NCBI RefSeq assembly: GCF_023156385.1
Contig: NZ_JAKZAK010000005.1
Coordinates: forward strand, 1-64,000
Direction: 5' to 3'
DNA length: 64,000 bases
Source of the DNA: Marinobacter xestospongiae
Lineage (GTDB): Bacteria > Pseudomonadota > Gammaproteobacteria > Pseudomonadales > Oleiphilaceae
Position 1 is the first letter of the stretch. Each line of letters starts with the position of its first letter. Under the pieces are notes generated by a model. The model saw nothing but the letters and a program-made list of their open reading frames with translations. It was not told the DNA's origin and made no database searches. The translations under genes were made by a program, and so were the position numbers. Positions 38,223 to 49,052 of this stretch are shown piece after piece.

Positions 38223-39104
38223 TCAGCTCCGGGACTGACCGATACCCTCCACCAGGTGGTCCACCAGCAACCGCACTTTGCGGGTCAGGTGTCGGTTCTG
38301 AGGGTAGAGCGCCCAGATACCTTCCTCCGGTTCCCGGTACTCAGAGAGCACCTCCAGCAGGGCGCCACTGTCCAGGTGTGACTGCACGTAATAGTCTGGC
38401 AACTGAACCAGCCCGATGCCTCGTAGCGCGGCATCGGTCAGACTGTTGCCCGAATTGCAGTGCAGGCTGCCACTGACGCGCACCAGTCGCTCCCGTCCCT
38501 GTTCCCGGAAACGCCAAAAATCGTTCGATCCCAGCAGGCAGTTATGACGGCTGAGTTCCGACAGCGTATGAGGGCGGCCATGGGCGCGGATGTAATCCGC
38601 TGACGCGCAGACGTGAAGGCTGCGGTTGGCGAGCTTTCGGGCCATCAGCGACGAGTCCTTAAGTCTACCCAGGCGGATTGCGAGATCGAACCCGCCTTCC
38701 AGCAGGTCCAGAGTCTGGTTGGTTAGCTGCAGGGTTATCTCCAGTCCGGGGTATTGGGCCAGGAAGGTATTCACCAGCGGCGCAATGTGCTCTTCGCCGT
38801 AGGTCACCGGTGCGGTCAGTCGAAGCTGGCCGCTTGGGTGACGCTGTAGGTTGGTGACTGCCCGTTCCGCTTCCTCGAGTCCCTCAAGGGCGGTACGACA
38901 GTGGCCGTAGTAGAGTTGACCCGCTTCGGTCAAGGAGACCTGACGGGTGGTACGGTGGAACAGCTTGCAGGTGAGCTTCTCTTCCAGGCGACGAACCTGT
39001 CGACTGACGCTGGCAGTTGAGATGCCAAGGCGGTGGCTGGCACCGGTAAAGCTGCCGGCGTCGGCCACGGCGAGAAATTCCCGGACACCATCCCAAAGAG
39101 CCAT
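38223..39104 (-). CDS. LysR-family regulator next to formaldehyde genes
   Basis: A 293-residue LysR protein. The N-terminal helix-turn-helix reads DGVREFLAVADAGSFTGASHRLGISTASVSRQVRRLEE when its two parts are joined, and the effector domain includes HPSGQLRLTAPVTYGEEHI. It resembles the CrgA/AaeR-like branch. It is divergent from adhC and fghA with a 213-base gap, and so is a candidate regulator of glutathione-dependent formaldehyde oxidation. The ligand is unknown. Confidence 0.82.
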   Translation of the reverse strand: MALWDGVREFLAVADAGSFTGASHRLGISTASVSRQVRRLEEKLTCKLFHRTTRQVSLTEAGQLYYGHCRTALEGLEEAERAVTNLQRHPSGQLRLTAPVTYGEEHIAPLVNTFLAQYPGLEITLQLTNQTLDLLEGGFDLAIRLGRLKDSSLMARKLANRSLHVCASADYIRAHGRPHTLSELSRHNCLLGSNDFWRFREQGRERLVRVSGSLHCNSGNSLTDAALRGIGLVQLPDYYVQSHLDSGALLEVLSEYREPEEGIWALYPQNRHLTRKVRLLVDHLVEGIGQSRS

Positions 39105-39165
39105 TATTGCATTCCTGAAAAAGTTAATTTAGTGATTGGTAGATTATCGCAGATCCTGTCGGCAA

Positions 39166-39171
39166 TATAAT
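39166..39171 (+). promoter_or_regulatory. -10 element ahead of adhC
   Basis: A consensus TATAAT lies in the gap between the divergent LysR gene and adhC, about 145 bases before the adhC ATG. No clear -35 is present, which is compatible with activation by the neighbouring LysR protein. Confidence 0.4.
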
Positions 39172-39257
39172 CGCAAAGGTGAGTCGGAGTTAATCAGAAG
39201 CTCCTTAAACCAAATCTCTTTTACACTGAACAGAAGCAAGAGCGTCTTTGAGCCTGA

Positions 39258-40448
<1,191 letters not shown>

Positions 40449-40480
40449 TCGACAACGATTCGACAAGGAGGAAGGCTGGC

Positions 40481-41347
40481 ATGTCAGACGCAACCGTGGC
40501 TCTTGAGCTGGTCAGCGAGAACAAGTCGTTCGGAGGCTGGCACAAGCAGTACCGCCACTTTTCCCGGGTGCTGGACTGCACTATGCAGTTTGCCATCTAC
40601 CTGCCCCCGGCCGCCATGCTGGGGGAGAAAGTGCCGGTGTTGTACTGGCTGTCCGGGTTGACCTGCACCGACGAAAACTTCATGCAGAAGGCCGGTGCCC
40701 AGCGGCTCGCGGCGGAACTGGGCATGGCCATCGTGGCGCCGGACACCAGCCCCCGCGGCGAGGGCATTCCAGATGATCCGGACCAGGCCTACGATCTGGG
40801 CCTGGGAGCCGGGTTCTATGTCAATGCCACCATGGCGCCCTGGTGCGATCACTACCGCATGTATGACTATGTGGTGGCGGAGCTGCCCGCGCTGGTGGAG
40901 GCGCATTTTCCAGTCAGTCAGCACCGCTCGGTGGCGGGGCATTCCATGGGTGGGCACGGCGCTCTGGTCGTAGCTCTGAGGAATCCGCAACGCTACGCTT
41001 CGGTGTCAGCCTTCAGTCCGATCAGCAATCCCTGCAATGCGCCCTGGGGCCAGAAGGCGTTCACCGCCTATCTCGGGGATGACAGAGAGGCCTGGCAGAG
41101 CTACGACGCCAGCGTGCTGATGGCTAAACAGCAGGACCTTGTTCCGGCGCTGGTTGACCAGGGGCTGGCGGACAGCTTCCTGGAGCGGGAGCTGCAGCCT
41201 GAGGCACTACTGGCAGCGGCGAAAGACAGCGGTTATCCGCTGACACTGCGCCAGCATGAAGGCTACGACCACAGCTACTATTTCATCGCCAGCTTTATCG
41301 AGGAGCATCTGCGCTTCCATGCCGGCCACCTGCAGAAGGAAGTCTGA
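40481..41347 (+). CDS. fghA: S-formylglutathione hydrolase
   Basis: FghA hydrolyses S-formylglutathione to formate and glutathione. It is an esterase-D-type alpha/beta hydrolase. The nucleophile serine is at 155 in GHSMGGHGALV, and WLSGLTCTDENFMQKAGAQR and DTSPRGEGIPDD are family signatures. The catalytic His is in HEGYDHSYYFIASF near the C-terminus. A CAAGGAGGAA ribosome site precedes it. It is closed by a terminator. Confidence 0.96.
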   Translation: MSDATVALELVSENKSFGGWHKQYRHFSRVLDCTMQFAIYLPPAAMLGEKVPVLYWLSGLTCTDENFMQKAGAQRLAAELGMAIVAPDTSPRGEGIPDDPDQAYDLGLGAGFYVNATMAPWCDHYRMYDYVVAELPALVEAHFPVSQHRSVAGHSMGGHGALVVALRNPQRYASVSAFSPISNPCNAPWGQKAFTAYLGDDREAWQSYDASVLMAKQQDLVPALVDQGLADSFLERELQPEALLAAAKDSGYPLTLRQHEGYDHSYYFIASFIEEHLRFHAGHLQKEV

Positions 41348-41390
41348 TCCGGCATTTTGCTGGCCTGGTGCAGTCGGGGCTTGAAAAGTG

Positions 41391-41421
41391 AAAGAGCGCG
41401 CCTTGTTGGTGCGCTCTTTTT
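41391..41421 (+). terminator. Terminator after fghA
   Basis: A stem AAAGAGCGC / GCGCTCTTT (41391-41399 with 41411-41419), extended inside by three pairs, ends in a T-run to 41421. It closes the formaldehyde operon. Confidence 0.88.
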
Positions 41422-41495
41422 CTTTCTGCACATCTATGGTGCTCTGGCGACATGCCTCACGGCAGATCAGGCTCATCGACGCCCCAAAATTGCGC

Positions 41496-41511
41496 TGTGA
41501 GCCAGTTCACA
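41496..41511 (+). promoter_or_regulatory. Perfect CRP/Vfr-type binding palindrome
   Basis: TGTGA (41496-41500), six bases, TCACA (41507-41511) is an exact match to the CRP/Vfr core. It is centred near 41503, about 65 bases upstream of the predicted start of the chemoreceptor transcript, a distance close to class I activator positions. It lies in the 260-base gap after fghA, which holds no gene. Confidence 0.65.
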
Positions 41512-41535
41512 AAATCAGGCGCAAAGATTGCTTCC

Positions 41536-41561
41536 TAACTGGTATCGAAGTTCGCCGACAG
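41536..41561 (+). promoter_or_regulatory. Possible sigma-28 (FliA) promoter of the chemoreceptor gene
   Basis: TAACTGGT (41536-41543) and GCCGACAG (41554-41561) resemble the FliA elements TAAAGTTT and GCCGATAA, with a spacer one base shorter than the optimum. FliA promoters are usual for chemoreceptor genes, which supports the call. Confidence 0.5.
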
Positions 41562-41607
41562 GCATCGGGGTCTGTCGGTCTGCAGTACCGCCCAGGAGGT
41601 AAGAGCA

Positions 41608-43758
41608 ATGAGATTGCACAGCGATGCGATGAACCTGAGTGATCGGGAGCGGGGATGGTTGCCCTGGTTTGGGGCGATGGGCAAGGTCAGGATGGCATGG
41701 TCCTGCTACCTGAACCAGGACAGCTACCCGGTGAATGAACAGATTTTCGAGAGTATTGCCCGCACCCGGAGAGAGGCGCTGATTGCCTGGGCCGAGAACA
41801 AGTGGACGTTCCTTCGTGGCATGGCAGAGAGCCTGGACAGCCTGCCCCTGGAGCCCGCGCGGGCCATTCTGACGGCCACCGACAGTCGGCTGCGGGAGAT
41901 TTCCGAGTTGGCCATTGTCAGTAGCGGTGGTGAGGTGCTGGCGTCGACCGTGAGCAACCGGGTCGGCACCCGTGATCTGCCACCAACGGCGGTTGCGCGG
42001 GGTGTCCAGGCGCCTTTCCTGCATGGTCCCTATCGGGACCCGGTGACCCAGTCCCTGGGTGCGACCACGTCCCGTTTTCACGACGCCGTTACCCTCATGT
42101 TCTATCAACCGATACAGCTTGCTGACGGCAAGCCGGCGGTGCTGTGTGCCCGGGTGCCGAACGACGTAATGAGCGACCTGATCCAGCGGGAGGCGGGGCA
42201 TGTTTTCGAGGAGTCCGGCGATAACTACCTGTTCATGATCGACAGCCATTTCGATCCGACGATCCCACCGGGCACCGCATTGTCCCGATCCCGCTTCGAA
42301 GACGCCACGTTCAGTCATGGCGACAACCTCAAGGACGGAATCGATACCGGATTTGGTACCGTGCGCATTCGCGAGCACACCGAGTTCGAAATCCGTTTTA
42401 CCGATCCTGCCACCGGCAAACTGCACCCGGGCGTCCGCGAAACCATTGCCAGGGGGGAGAACCTCTACGTCAAGTATCCAGGGTATTCCGACTATCGCCA
42501 TATACCGGTCATCGGCAAAGGGGTAACGTTCCAGGTACCCGGGTCGCCGGACCGCTGGGGCATGATGTGTGAGGGGGATCTGGAAGAGGTCTATCGCAAA
42601 CGCTCCCTGGGCTATCGGTTGACCAGCCGATTTGCCCTGATGGTGGTGTTGATGTGGTTGGCCAATGTCTCGATGGCGGCGCTGGCAGTGCCACTGTGGC
42701 TGGAAGCAGCGGTGAACGCCGGGGTGGCCCTGGTCGCGGTGCTGTTGTTCCGGGCGTCCATGGCCAGGCCATTGGCCCGGCGGCTATCGACCATGGCGGA
42801 GGTGATCCGCAACATCGCGGAGGGCGGCGGTAACCTGCGTCAGCGTCTGGATCTTGCCACCATGGCCCGGGATGAAACCGGTGACCTGGCGCGCTGGATC
42901 AACAGCTTTATCGACAGTCTTGATGGGATGGTCGGCCAGGTGATCCGATTGGCCACCGAATCCCGAGCCGCCAGTGAACAGTTGATGTCGCAGAACCGCT
43001 TTGCCGATGAGCGGATTCGCCAGGTCAGCGGCGACATCGAACAGATGCTTGCCGGTGCCAACCAGCAAAAAGGTGAAATCGACGAGGCTTCGGAAACGGC
43101 AGCCAACATGCGATCGGGTCTGCAATTGGTGGTCGCCCGCGCCCAGGAGCAATATGCCCGGGTCAGTGAGGAGACCCGGGGGCTGCGGGACGTGATTGAT
43201 CGCTCAGCCGAGAGCATTCGTGCGGCCAACAGCCGCACCGATGAGATCAGCAAAACCGCGGAAGTGATCAATGACATTGCCGCCCAGACCAATCTGCTGG
43301 CGCTCAACGCCGCCATTGAGGCTGCAAGGGCCGGGGAATCCGGTCGTGGCTTTGCGGTGGTAGCCGACGAGGTTCGTCAACTGGCCAGTCGGACGTCCCA
43401 GGCCACGGAGGAGATCGGTGAGCGACTGCTGCGGGTCAAGGAAGAAACCCGGAGAGCGGTACAAACCATGGAAGATGGCATGGCGGACATGGCCCGTCGA
43501 CTGGCGCAGACCGAAGCCGCCGCCGAGGACAGCGACGAATTGACCCAGATGGTGGAGCGGCTGTTCCGCACCATCGAAGGAATTGCTGAAACCAACGGCG
43601 TCCAGAGTGCCCAGACTGAAAGTGTCGCCAGCAGCGCAGGTGAGATGAACCGGGTCATTGCGGAACTGGAGGACAGCTCCAGGCTGACCCACAGTGCCGC
43701 CCACAAACTCAAACACCTGACGGGGCTGTTTCAGGTCAGCGAGGGCGCGACTCACTGA
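41608..43758 (+). CDS. Methyl-accepting chemotaxis protein with internal membrane hairpin
   Basis: The 716-residue receptor has a C-terminal signalling domain with the hairpin tip [21 protein letters not shown] (about 557-577). Unlike classical receptors it has no N-terminal membrane helix. Instead a 340-residue sensor region precedes two closely spaced membrane helices (about 342-364 and 368-386). These are followed by a HAMP-like linker ([21 protein letters not shown]). By hydrophobicity both sensor and signalling parts would be cytoplasmic, as in Aer. The sensor has Cache/PAS-like stretches ([40 protein letters not shown]). A strong AGGAGGT ribosome site precedes the start. The ligand is unknown. 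Confidence 0.88.
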   Translation: MRLHSDAMNLSDRERGWLPWFGAMGKVRMAWSCYLNQDSYPVNEQIFESIARTRREALIAWAENKWTFLRGMAESLDSLPLEPARAILTATDSRLREISELAIVSSGGEVLASTVSNRVGTRDLPPTAVARGVQAPFLHGPYRDPVTQSLGATTSRFHDAVTLMFYQPIQLADGKPAVLCARVPNDVMSDLIQREAGHVFEESGDNYLFMIDSHFDPTIPPGTALSRSRFEDATFSHGDNLKDGIDTGFGTVRIREHTEFEIRFTDPATGKLHPGVRETIARGENLYVKYPGYSDYRHIPVIGKGVTFQVPGSPDRWGMMCEGDLEEVYRKRSLGYRLTSRFALMVVLMWLANVSMAALAVPLWLEAAVNAGVALVAVLLFRASMARPLARRLSTMAEVIRNIAEGGGNLRQRLDLATMARDETGDLARWINSFIDSLDGMVGQVIRLATESRAASEQLMSQNRFADERIRQVSGDIEQMLAGANQQKGEIDEASETAANMRSGLQLVVARAQEQYARVSEETRGLRDVIDRSAESIRAANSRTDEISKTAEVINDIAAQTNLLALNAAIEAARAGESGRGFAVVADEVRQLASRTSQATEEIGERLLRVKEETRRAVQTMEDGMADMARRLAQTEAAAEDSDELTQMVERLFRTIEGIAETNGVQSAQTESVASSAGEMNRVIAELEDSSRLTHSAAHKLKHLTGLFQVSEGATH

Positions 43759-43775
43759 CCGCAGATCAGGCGATC

Positions 43776-44108
43776 CTACCGGTTTTCCAGCTCCAGAATG
43801 TCGTGAAGCTGCTGGCGGGTGGTGTTGAAGTACTCCTGCCAGGCTTCCCAGTCGTCATTGAACTGCTCGCTCATGGCCTTGAACGCCTCCGCCTGCTCCT
43901 GCGAGAACGCCTTGTAGTCTTCAAGGTCTTGGATTTCAGAGACCTTGCGGGCGTGCTCTACGGCGGCATCCGCGTAACGGCGGAATACCAGCACCTGCAG
44001 TTCAGTGGCCTTGGTGAACTGTTCAAACAGCGTTTCATTAAACAGTGTGGCCCGCTCAACCAACTGGCGGGATTTTTCCTGGACACTGTCGATCAAATCA
44101 TTATCCAT
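43776..44108 (-). CDS. Phasin-family protein
   Basis: This 110-residue helical protein (MDNDLIDSVQEKSRQLVERA to HDILELENR) has the heptad-like pattern and FETLFEQFTKATELQ-type segment of phasins, proteins that coat polyhydroxyalkanoate granules or act as small helical stress proteins. I use the ATG at 44108 with a GGAG box ten bases upstream; the frame remains open further but those residues are unlike the family. No PHA synthase is in the window. It converges on the chemoreceptor gene with an 18-base gap. Confidence 0.72.
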   Translation of the reverse strand: MDNDLIDSVQEKSRQLVERATLFNETLFEQFTKATELQVLVFRRYADAAVEHARKVSEIQDLEDYKAFSQEQAEAFKAMSEQFNDDWEAWQEYFNTTRQQLHDILELENR

Positions 44109-44375
44109 GGTCGTTATGCTCCAATACCCTGTCAGAAAGGGAGACGTGGGAGACGGCTGTTGTTGTGTGTGACACGATCGGAGCTTTGCTGATAACTCCT
44201 TCACTGTGAAAGCCATTGTTGCGCACGCTGATTAGCCACGCTTTGACGGGCATCAATCCCGGGGCGGGCATATGCTTGTTAAAACGTTACTGTCCTTTAA
44301 TCAGGGGCATCGTAATGACGCGCCGATCCGCATGACGGGTTCGCGGCCAATCAGATCAATTGTGGGAGAGACGCT

Positions 44376-44699
44376 ATGACCGACCGCAAAACGGAACTGC
44401 AAACCCTGAAGGCCGACCTGCAGGCACGCCTGCGGCGGCTGCAGGCCCACCAGCGTCGGGAAGACGGCGCCATTAACCGGGATTTCGAAGAGCAGGCGGT
44501 AGAGACCCAGAACGATGAGGTGGTCGACGGCCTGGAGCAGGAATCCCGCCTGGAGTTGTCCCAGGTCGAGCATGCCCTGGAACGGATCGACGCCGGAGAA
44601 GGGGATGACTGTGAGCGCTGCGGTCACCCGATTGATCCCCGCCGCCTGCAGATACTTCCTTACACCACCTTGTGTGTAAAATGCGCTGAACAGGTCTGA
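44376..44699 (+). CDS. DksA/TraR-type C4 zinc-finger protein
   Basis: A 107-residue protein with an N-terminal coiled coil (KTELQTLKADLQARLRRLQAHQ) and a C-terminal C4 zinc finger (CERCGHPIDPRRLQILPYTTLCVKCAEQV). DksA-family proteins enter the secondary channel of RNA polymerase and modulate initiation. This one is shorter than DksA and lacks a clear DxxDxA tip, so it may be a TraR-like or unrelated coiled-coil member. It lies 29 bases before the ABC exporter operon. A GGGAGAG ribosome site precedes the ATG. Confidence 0.8.
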   Translation: MTDRKTELQTLKADLQARLRRLQAHQRREDGAINRDFEEQAVETQNDEVVDGLEQESRLELSQVEHALERIDAGEGDDCERCGHPIDPRRLQILPYTTLCVKCAEQV

Positions 44700-44728
44700 A
44701 ACGGCCGTATCCAGATTAAGGAAAGCGA

Positions 44729-45442
44729 ATGTCCGACGGATCGGTGGTGTTCTCCGCCCGTGGCGTAACCAAGGTCTACCAGCAGGGAGAGGTGGCCGTT
44801 CATGCCCTGCGCGGCGTGGATTTTGAACTCAGTGCCGGTGAGCTGGTGGTGATGCTGGGCGCTTCGGGGTCCGGTAAGTCGACCCTGCTGAATATCCTGG
44901 GCGGGCTAGATGTGGCTACCAACGGCGACGTTCGCTACGGCGACCTGGTGTTGACCGGCGCCAGTGATCGCGAACTGACCCGTTACCGCCGAGATTTCGT
45001 TGGTTTTGTGTTCCAGTTCTACAACCTCATTCCCAGTCTGACTGCCCGGGAAAACGTTGCTGCGGTCACAGAAATCGCCCGCCACCCGATGACGCCAGAA
45101 GCGGCCCTTGCCCTGGTCGGCCTGAGTGAACGACTGGACCACTTTCCCGCCCAGCTTTCCGGTGGCGAGCAGCAGCGGGTGGCGATAGCAAGAGCGATTG
45201 CTAAACGCCCGGATGTCCTGTTGTGTGATGAACCCACCGGGGCGCTGGATTCGGCCACCGGTACCCTGGTGTTGGAGGCGCTTGCCAAGGCGAATCGGGA
45301 TACCGGTACGGCCACCGTGATCATCACTCACAACGCTGCCATTGCAGGGATGGCGGATCGTGTCCTGACCTTGTCGGATGGGCGGATCAGTGGCGAGTAT
45401 CGCAACGACGAGCGCTGCGATCCGTCAGCGATCAAGTGGTGA
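44729..45442 (+). CDS. ABC transporter ATP-binding protein (MacB/LolD type)
   Basis: The 237-residue ATPase has Walker [12 protein letters not shown], the Q-loop [18 protein letters not shown], signature [15 protein letters not shown], Walker [14 protein letters not shown] and a switch His in IITHNAAI. The Q-loop region [10 protein letters not shown] and the length match LolD/MacB-type ATPases that pair with FtsX-like permeases. It is followed five bases later by the permease gene, then by a HlyD-type adaptor, which together make a tripartite exporter. No outer-membrane channel gene is adjacent, so TolC would be recruited. Confidence 0.92.
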   Translation: MSDGSVVFSARGVTKVYQQGEVAVHALRGVDFELSAGELVVMLGASGSGKSTLLNILGGLDVATNGDVRYGDLVLTGASDRELTRYRRDFVGFVFQFYNLIPSLTARENVAAVTEIARHPMTPEAALALVGLSERLDHFPAQLSGGEQQRVAIARAIAKRPDVLLCDEPTGALDSATGTLVLEALAKANRDTGTATVIITHNAAIAGMADRVLTLSDGRISGEYRNDERCDPSAIKW

Positions 45443-45446
45443 CGCG

Positions 45447-47810
45447 ATGTCGGTGCTGCAGACAAAACTCAGACGGGAACTCTGGCAACTGCGTAGCCAG
45501 GCACTGGCGATCGCGCTGGTGGTGGCCGGGGGTGTTGCGGTCTGTCTGATGGCCCTGGTCAACTACGGTTCCCTGATTGCCACTCAGCAGCAGTACTATC
45601 AGGATTACCGCTTTGGTGACGTGTTTGCCTCGCTGAAGCGGGCCCCCGGCCACGTTGAGCGGGCGTTGGCGGCGCTTCCGGGTGTGGAAGAGGCGGCGAC
45701 GCGAATTGAAGGTGGTGCCAAGCTTGCGGTGGACGGCATGAATGAGCCGATCACGGCCCGCATGATGTCGCTGCCTGAGGGGGGGCGGTCTGGCGTGAAC
45801 GCCCTGCACCTGAGGGCGGGGCGGCTGCCCGACCCGGCGCGGGACAATGAGGTGGCGGTGCTGGCCGGGTTCGCTGAAACTCATCGGTTGGTGCCCGGCA
45901 GCTCACTGGAAGCGGTGATCAACGGACGCTGGCAGGTGCTGCGGGTGGTCGGGGTGGTGGAGTCGCCCGAGTTTGTCTACCTGATTCCGCCGGGCAGTCT
46001 GTTGCCGGACTACCAGCGCTACGGTGTGTTGTGGCTGTCTCGTCGTGCCATGGCCGCCGCAATGGATATGACCGGTGCCTTCAATAGTGTCGCCCTGCGC
46101 CTGGATGGCAGCCTCAGCCCGCAGCAGGTGATCGAAGCTGTCGACCGACTGCTGGCACGTTATGGCAGTACCGGCGCCTACGCCCGGGCGGATCATCCTT
46201 CCCACCGGTTCCTCACGGACGAACTGAACCAGCTCAAGACCATGGCCGTGGTGTTTCCGGTGATCTTCCTCTCGGTGGCGATGTTTCTGCTGCACGTAGT
46301 GGTGAGCCGGCTGATCGCCACCCAGCGGGATCTGATTGCGGTGCTCAAGGCCTTCGGCTACAAAAACCGGACCATTGCCTGGCATTACGGTCAACTGGTA
46401 TTGGTGATTGCCACTCTGGGGGTGGCGATCGGTTGTGCGCTGGGAATCTGGCTGGGCCGGGGCATGGGAGAGCTGTATATGGAGTTCTACCGCTTCCCGT
46501 CGCTGCTGTTTCGACTGGACCCCCGGTGGGTCATGGCGATTGCCGCTCTGGTTCTGGCTGTTACCTGGCTCGGCAGCTGGCGTACCATCGCCCGGGCCGC
46601 GCGCCTGCCGCCGGCTGAAGCCATGCGTCCACCGGTACCGGAACGTTTCCAGTTGGGGTTTGTGGACCGGCTGCTGAACCTGGTGCGGTTGAGTCAACCG
46701 TCGCGGATGATTCTGCGTCAACTCAGTCGTCATCCCGGCCGTACACTGCTGGCAGTGCTCGGAGTGGCGATGGCCACGGCGGTGGTGATGGTGGGTAATT
46801 TTCAGTTCGATTCCGTCACCACCATGGTCCACAGCCAGTTCAGCCTGGCGCAGCGACAGGATGTCACGCTGAGCCTGACCGATCCGGTCAACCAGGCGGC
46901 GATCAACAGCCTGGTGCGGCAACCGGGTATACGTTACGCCGAGGGCCGGCGGTCGGTTGCGGTGGAGCTGATCCACGGTCACCGGCGCTGGCGTACCGCG
47001 TTGTCCGGATTGCCGGAGGCGGCTCGCCTGCAACGGGTTCTTGATCGCCGCAGCCAGCCGGTCAGCGTGCCACCGGGGGGCGTCCTGCTCACCGACTTTC
47101 TGGCAACCAAGCTGGCGGTGGAGACCGGTGATGTCCTGGAGGTGGCGGTGCTGGATGGCCGTGGCCGGCAACTGGCAGTGACGGTGGCCGGCATCACCAG
47201 CGAGTACCTCGGGGTGGGGGCCTATATGGCCTTACCGGCGATGAATCGCCTGCTGGGGGAAGGGCCGGTGGTGGATCAGGTGCTGCTGACTCTGGACCCG
47301 GAGCGGGCTGAAGACAGCTACCGGCTGTTCCGTACTATGCCGGGGGTTATGGCCACCAACCTGAGGCAGGCCGCCCTCGACAGCTTCAACGACACGTTGG
47401 GCAAGACCTTCCTGACCTTCACCTTCTTCAATGGCGTTCTTGGCAGCATCATTGCGTTTGGGGTGATCTACAACACCCTGCGGATCTCGCTGTCAGAGAA
47501 GAGCCGTGAGCTGGCAAGCCTGCGGGTGCTGGGGTACGGCCTGGGCGATGTCTCCCACATCCTGCTGGGGGAGCTGGCGGTCATCATCCTGCTGGGCATT
47601 CCGCTGGGCTGGCTGCTGGGCAGCGGTCTGGCGCTGGCGATGGTGACCGCGCTGCAAACTGAGCTGTATCGTATTCCGCTGGTCATCTCCTCGCGCACCC
47701 TGGCGCTGGCGGCTCTGGTGGTGTTCCTGTCGGCGCTGGCCTCGGGCTGGGTTGCCTGGCGTCGGTTACGCCGGCTGGATCTGGTCTCAGCTTTGAAAAC
47801 CCGGGAATAG
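45447..47810 (+). CDS. ABC transporter permease with two FtsX-type domains
   Basis: A 787-residue membrane protein with an N-terminal helix (about 18-40) and a large soluble domain. A first FtsX-type bundle lies in the middle (MAVVFPVIFLSVAMFLLHVVV, LVLVIATLGVAIGCALGIWLG, WVMAIAALVLAVTWLG). A second unit begins RMILRQLSRHPGRTLLAVLGVAMATAVVM and ends with three helices (FFNGVLGSIIAFGVIYNTLRISLSEKSRE, ELAVIILLGIPLGWLLG, LALAALVVFLSALASGW). This is the duplicated MacB-like permease without ATPase domain. It works with the preceding ATPase and the following adaptor. The substrate is not evident. Confidence 0.9.
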   Translation: MSVLQTKLRRELWQLRSQALAIALVVAGGVAVCLMALVNYGSLIATQQQYYQDYRFGDVFASLKRAPGHVERALAALPGVEEAATRIEGGAKLAVDGMNEPITARMMSLPEGGRSGVNALHLRAGRLPDPARDNEVAVLAGFAETHRLVPGSSLEAVINGRWQVLRVVGVVESPEFVYLIPPGSLLPDYQRYGVLWLSRRAMAAAMDMTGAFNSVALRLDGSLSPQQVIEAVDRLLARYGSTGAYARADHPSHRFLTDELNQLKTMAVVFPVIFLSVAMFLLHVVVSRLIATQRDLIAVLKAFGYKNRTIAWHYGQLVLVIATLGVAIGCALGIWLGRGMGELYMEFYRFPSLLFRLDPRWVMAIAALVLAVTWLGSWRTIARAARLPPAEAMRPPVPERFQLGFVDRLLNLVRLSQPSRMILRQLSRHPGRTLLAVLGVAMATAVVMVGNFQFDSVTTMVHSQFSLAQRQDVTLSLTDPVNQAAINSLVRQPGIRYAEGRRSVAVELIHGHRRWRTALSGLPEAARLQRVLDRRSQPVSVPPGGVLLTDFLATKLAVETGDVLEVAVLDGRGRQLAVTVAGITSEYLGVGAYMALPAMNRLLGEGPVVDQVLLTLDPERAEDSYRLFRTMPGVMATNLRQAALDSFNDTLGKTFLTFTFFNGVLGSIIAFGVIYNTLRISLSEKSRELASLRVLGYGLGDVSHILLGELAVIILLGIPLGWLLGSGLALAMVTALQTELYRIPLVISSRTLALAALVVFLSALASGWVAWRRLRRLDLVSALKTRE

Positions 47811-47855
47811 CATGATGTGGATATGGGCCGGAACGGCCGTAAGAGGGAGTAAACG

Positions 47856-49052
47856 ATGAAATCAAAGGGCCGCTGGCTGTTCTGGAGTGTGCTGGCTGTG
47901 TTGGTGCTGTTGGCCATCTGGCTGGCCTCACGACCGGACCCGCGCTGGGTGGATCTGGTGGAAGCCAGCTCCGGGCCACTCCGTGTCACCATCGTGGAGG
48001 AGGGGCGGACGCGAGTGAAAGATCGCTACGTGGTGTCCTCTCCGGTCAACGGTTATCTGCACCGTATTGACCTGGATGTTGGCGATGCCCTGACCGCCGG
48101 GCAGCCGCTGAGTTCGGTGGACCCGTTGCCGGTCAGTGTTCTGGATGCCCGCAGCCGGGCCGAAGCACAGGCTCGGGTCAAGGCCGCGGAAGCGTCATTG
48201 GAGTCGGTGCGCCAGGAGGTGAGTGCGGCCCAGGCGGATGCCGAGTTGGCAGCCAGCGACTATAAGCGTCTGCTGTCGCTGACCGAGTCCCGCTTTGTCT
48301 CTGATGAGCAGTTGCAACAGGCACGCGCCGCCACTTCCCGGGCCCAGGCGGTGGTGCGTTCCGCGCGCTTCCGGCAGGAGGTGGCGGTTCACGAGCTGGC
48401 CGCCGCCAGAACCCGGCTTGATATCTCCGCAGGTGCTGCCCCGCAGGGGGAGATTCTCGATCAGGTGGCGGTGCGATCACCGATCAAAGGCGCGGTGTTG
48501 GGCCTGAAGCGGGAACATGAGGGCGTGGTGAGCGCTGGTGATCCCCTGGTGGAGGTCGGCGACCCAGCGGCGTTGGAGGTGGTTGTCGAGGTGCTCAGCT
48601 TTGATGCGGTCAAACTGTCGCCGGGCATGGCGGTGGAGCTGACCGGGTGGGGCGGCGATGTGCTGGATGCCCGGGTGCACCGGGTGGAGCCAGTGGGCTT
48701 CGAGGAAGTTTCGGCACTTGGGGTGGAGGAGCGCCGGGTGCAGGTAATTGTCGACCTAGCCTCGCCGAGGCAGCTGTGGTCAGCGCTGGGGGATGGCTAT
48801 CGGGTGGATGCCGAGTTCATCCTTTGGCACGGTGAAGACCAGCTTCAGGTGCCCGCATCGGCGGTATTCCATGTCGACAACGGTCAGGGGGTATTTGTGG
48901 TGAGTGATGGCATCGCCCGGCTGCGCCCGGTGCAGACCGGCCCGGGTAATGGCTTGATGACGGTGATCGAGCAGGGGCTGGCGTCCGGTGAGCGGGTGGT
49001 GCGTCATCCCGACCGTGACCTGAGCGAAGGAGATCCGGTCCGTGCCCGCTGA
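47856..49052 (+). CDS. HlyD/RND-type periplasmic adaptor protein
   Basis: A 398-residue adaptor. It has an N-terminal membrane anchor (WLFWSVLAVLVLLAIWLASR) and a biotinyl-lipoyl domain split by a long helical hairpin (about 90-180, RAEAQARVKAAEASLESVRQEV). The second half of the lipoyl domain is VRSPIKGAVLGLKREHEGVV, and the beta-barrel and membrane-proximal domains follow (VRHPDRDLSEGDPVRAR at the end). It links the FtsX-type permease to an outer-membrane channel. A GGGAGT ribosome site precedes the ATG. The next gene overlaps it by 11 bases. Confidence 0.9.
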   Translation: MKSKGRWLFWSVLAVLVLLAIWLASRPDPRWVDLVEASSGPLRVTIVEEGRTRVKDRYVVSSPVNGYLHRIDLDVGDALTAGQPLSSVDPLPVSVLDARSRAEAQARVKAAEASLESVRQEVSAAQADAELAASDYKRLLSLTESRFVSDEQLQQARAATSRAQAVVRSARFRQEVAVHELAAARTRLDISAGAAPQGEILDQVAVRSPIKGAVLGLKREHEGVVSAGDPLVEVGDPAALEVVVEVLSFDAVKLSPGMAVELTGWGGDVLDARVHRVEPVGFEEVSALGVEERRVQVIVDLASPRQLWSALGDGYRVDAEFILWHGEDQLQVPASAVFHVDNGQGVFVVSDGIARLRPVQTGPGNGLMTVIEQGLASGERVVRHPDRDLSEGDPVRAR

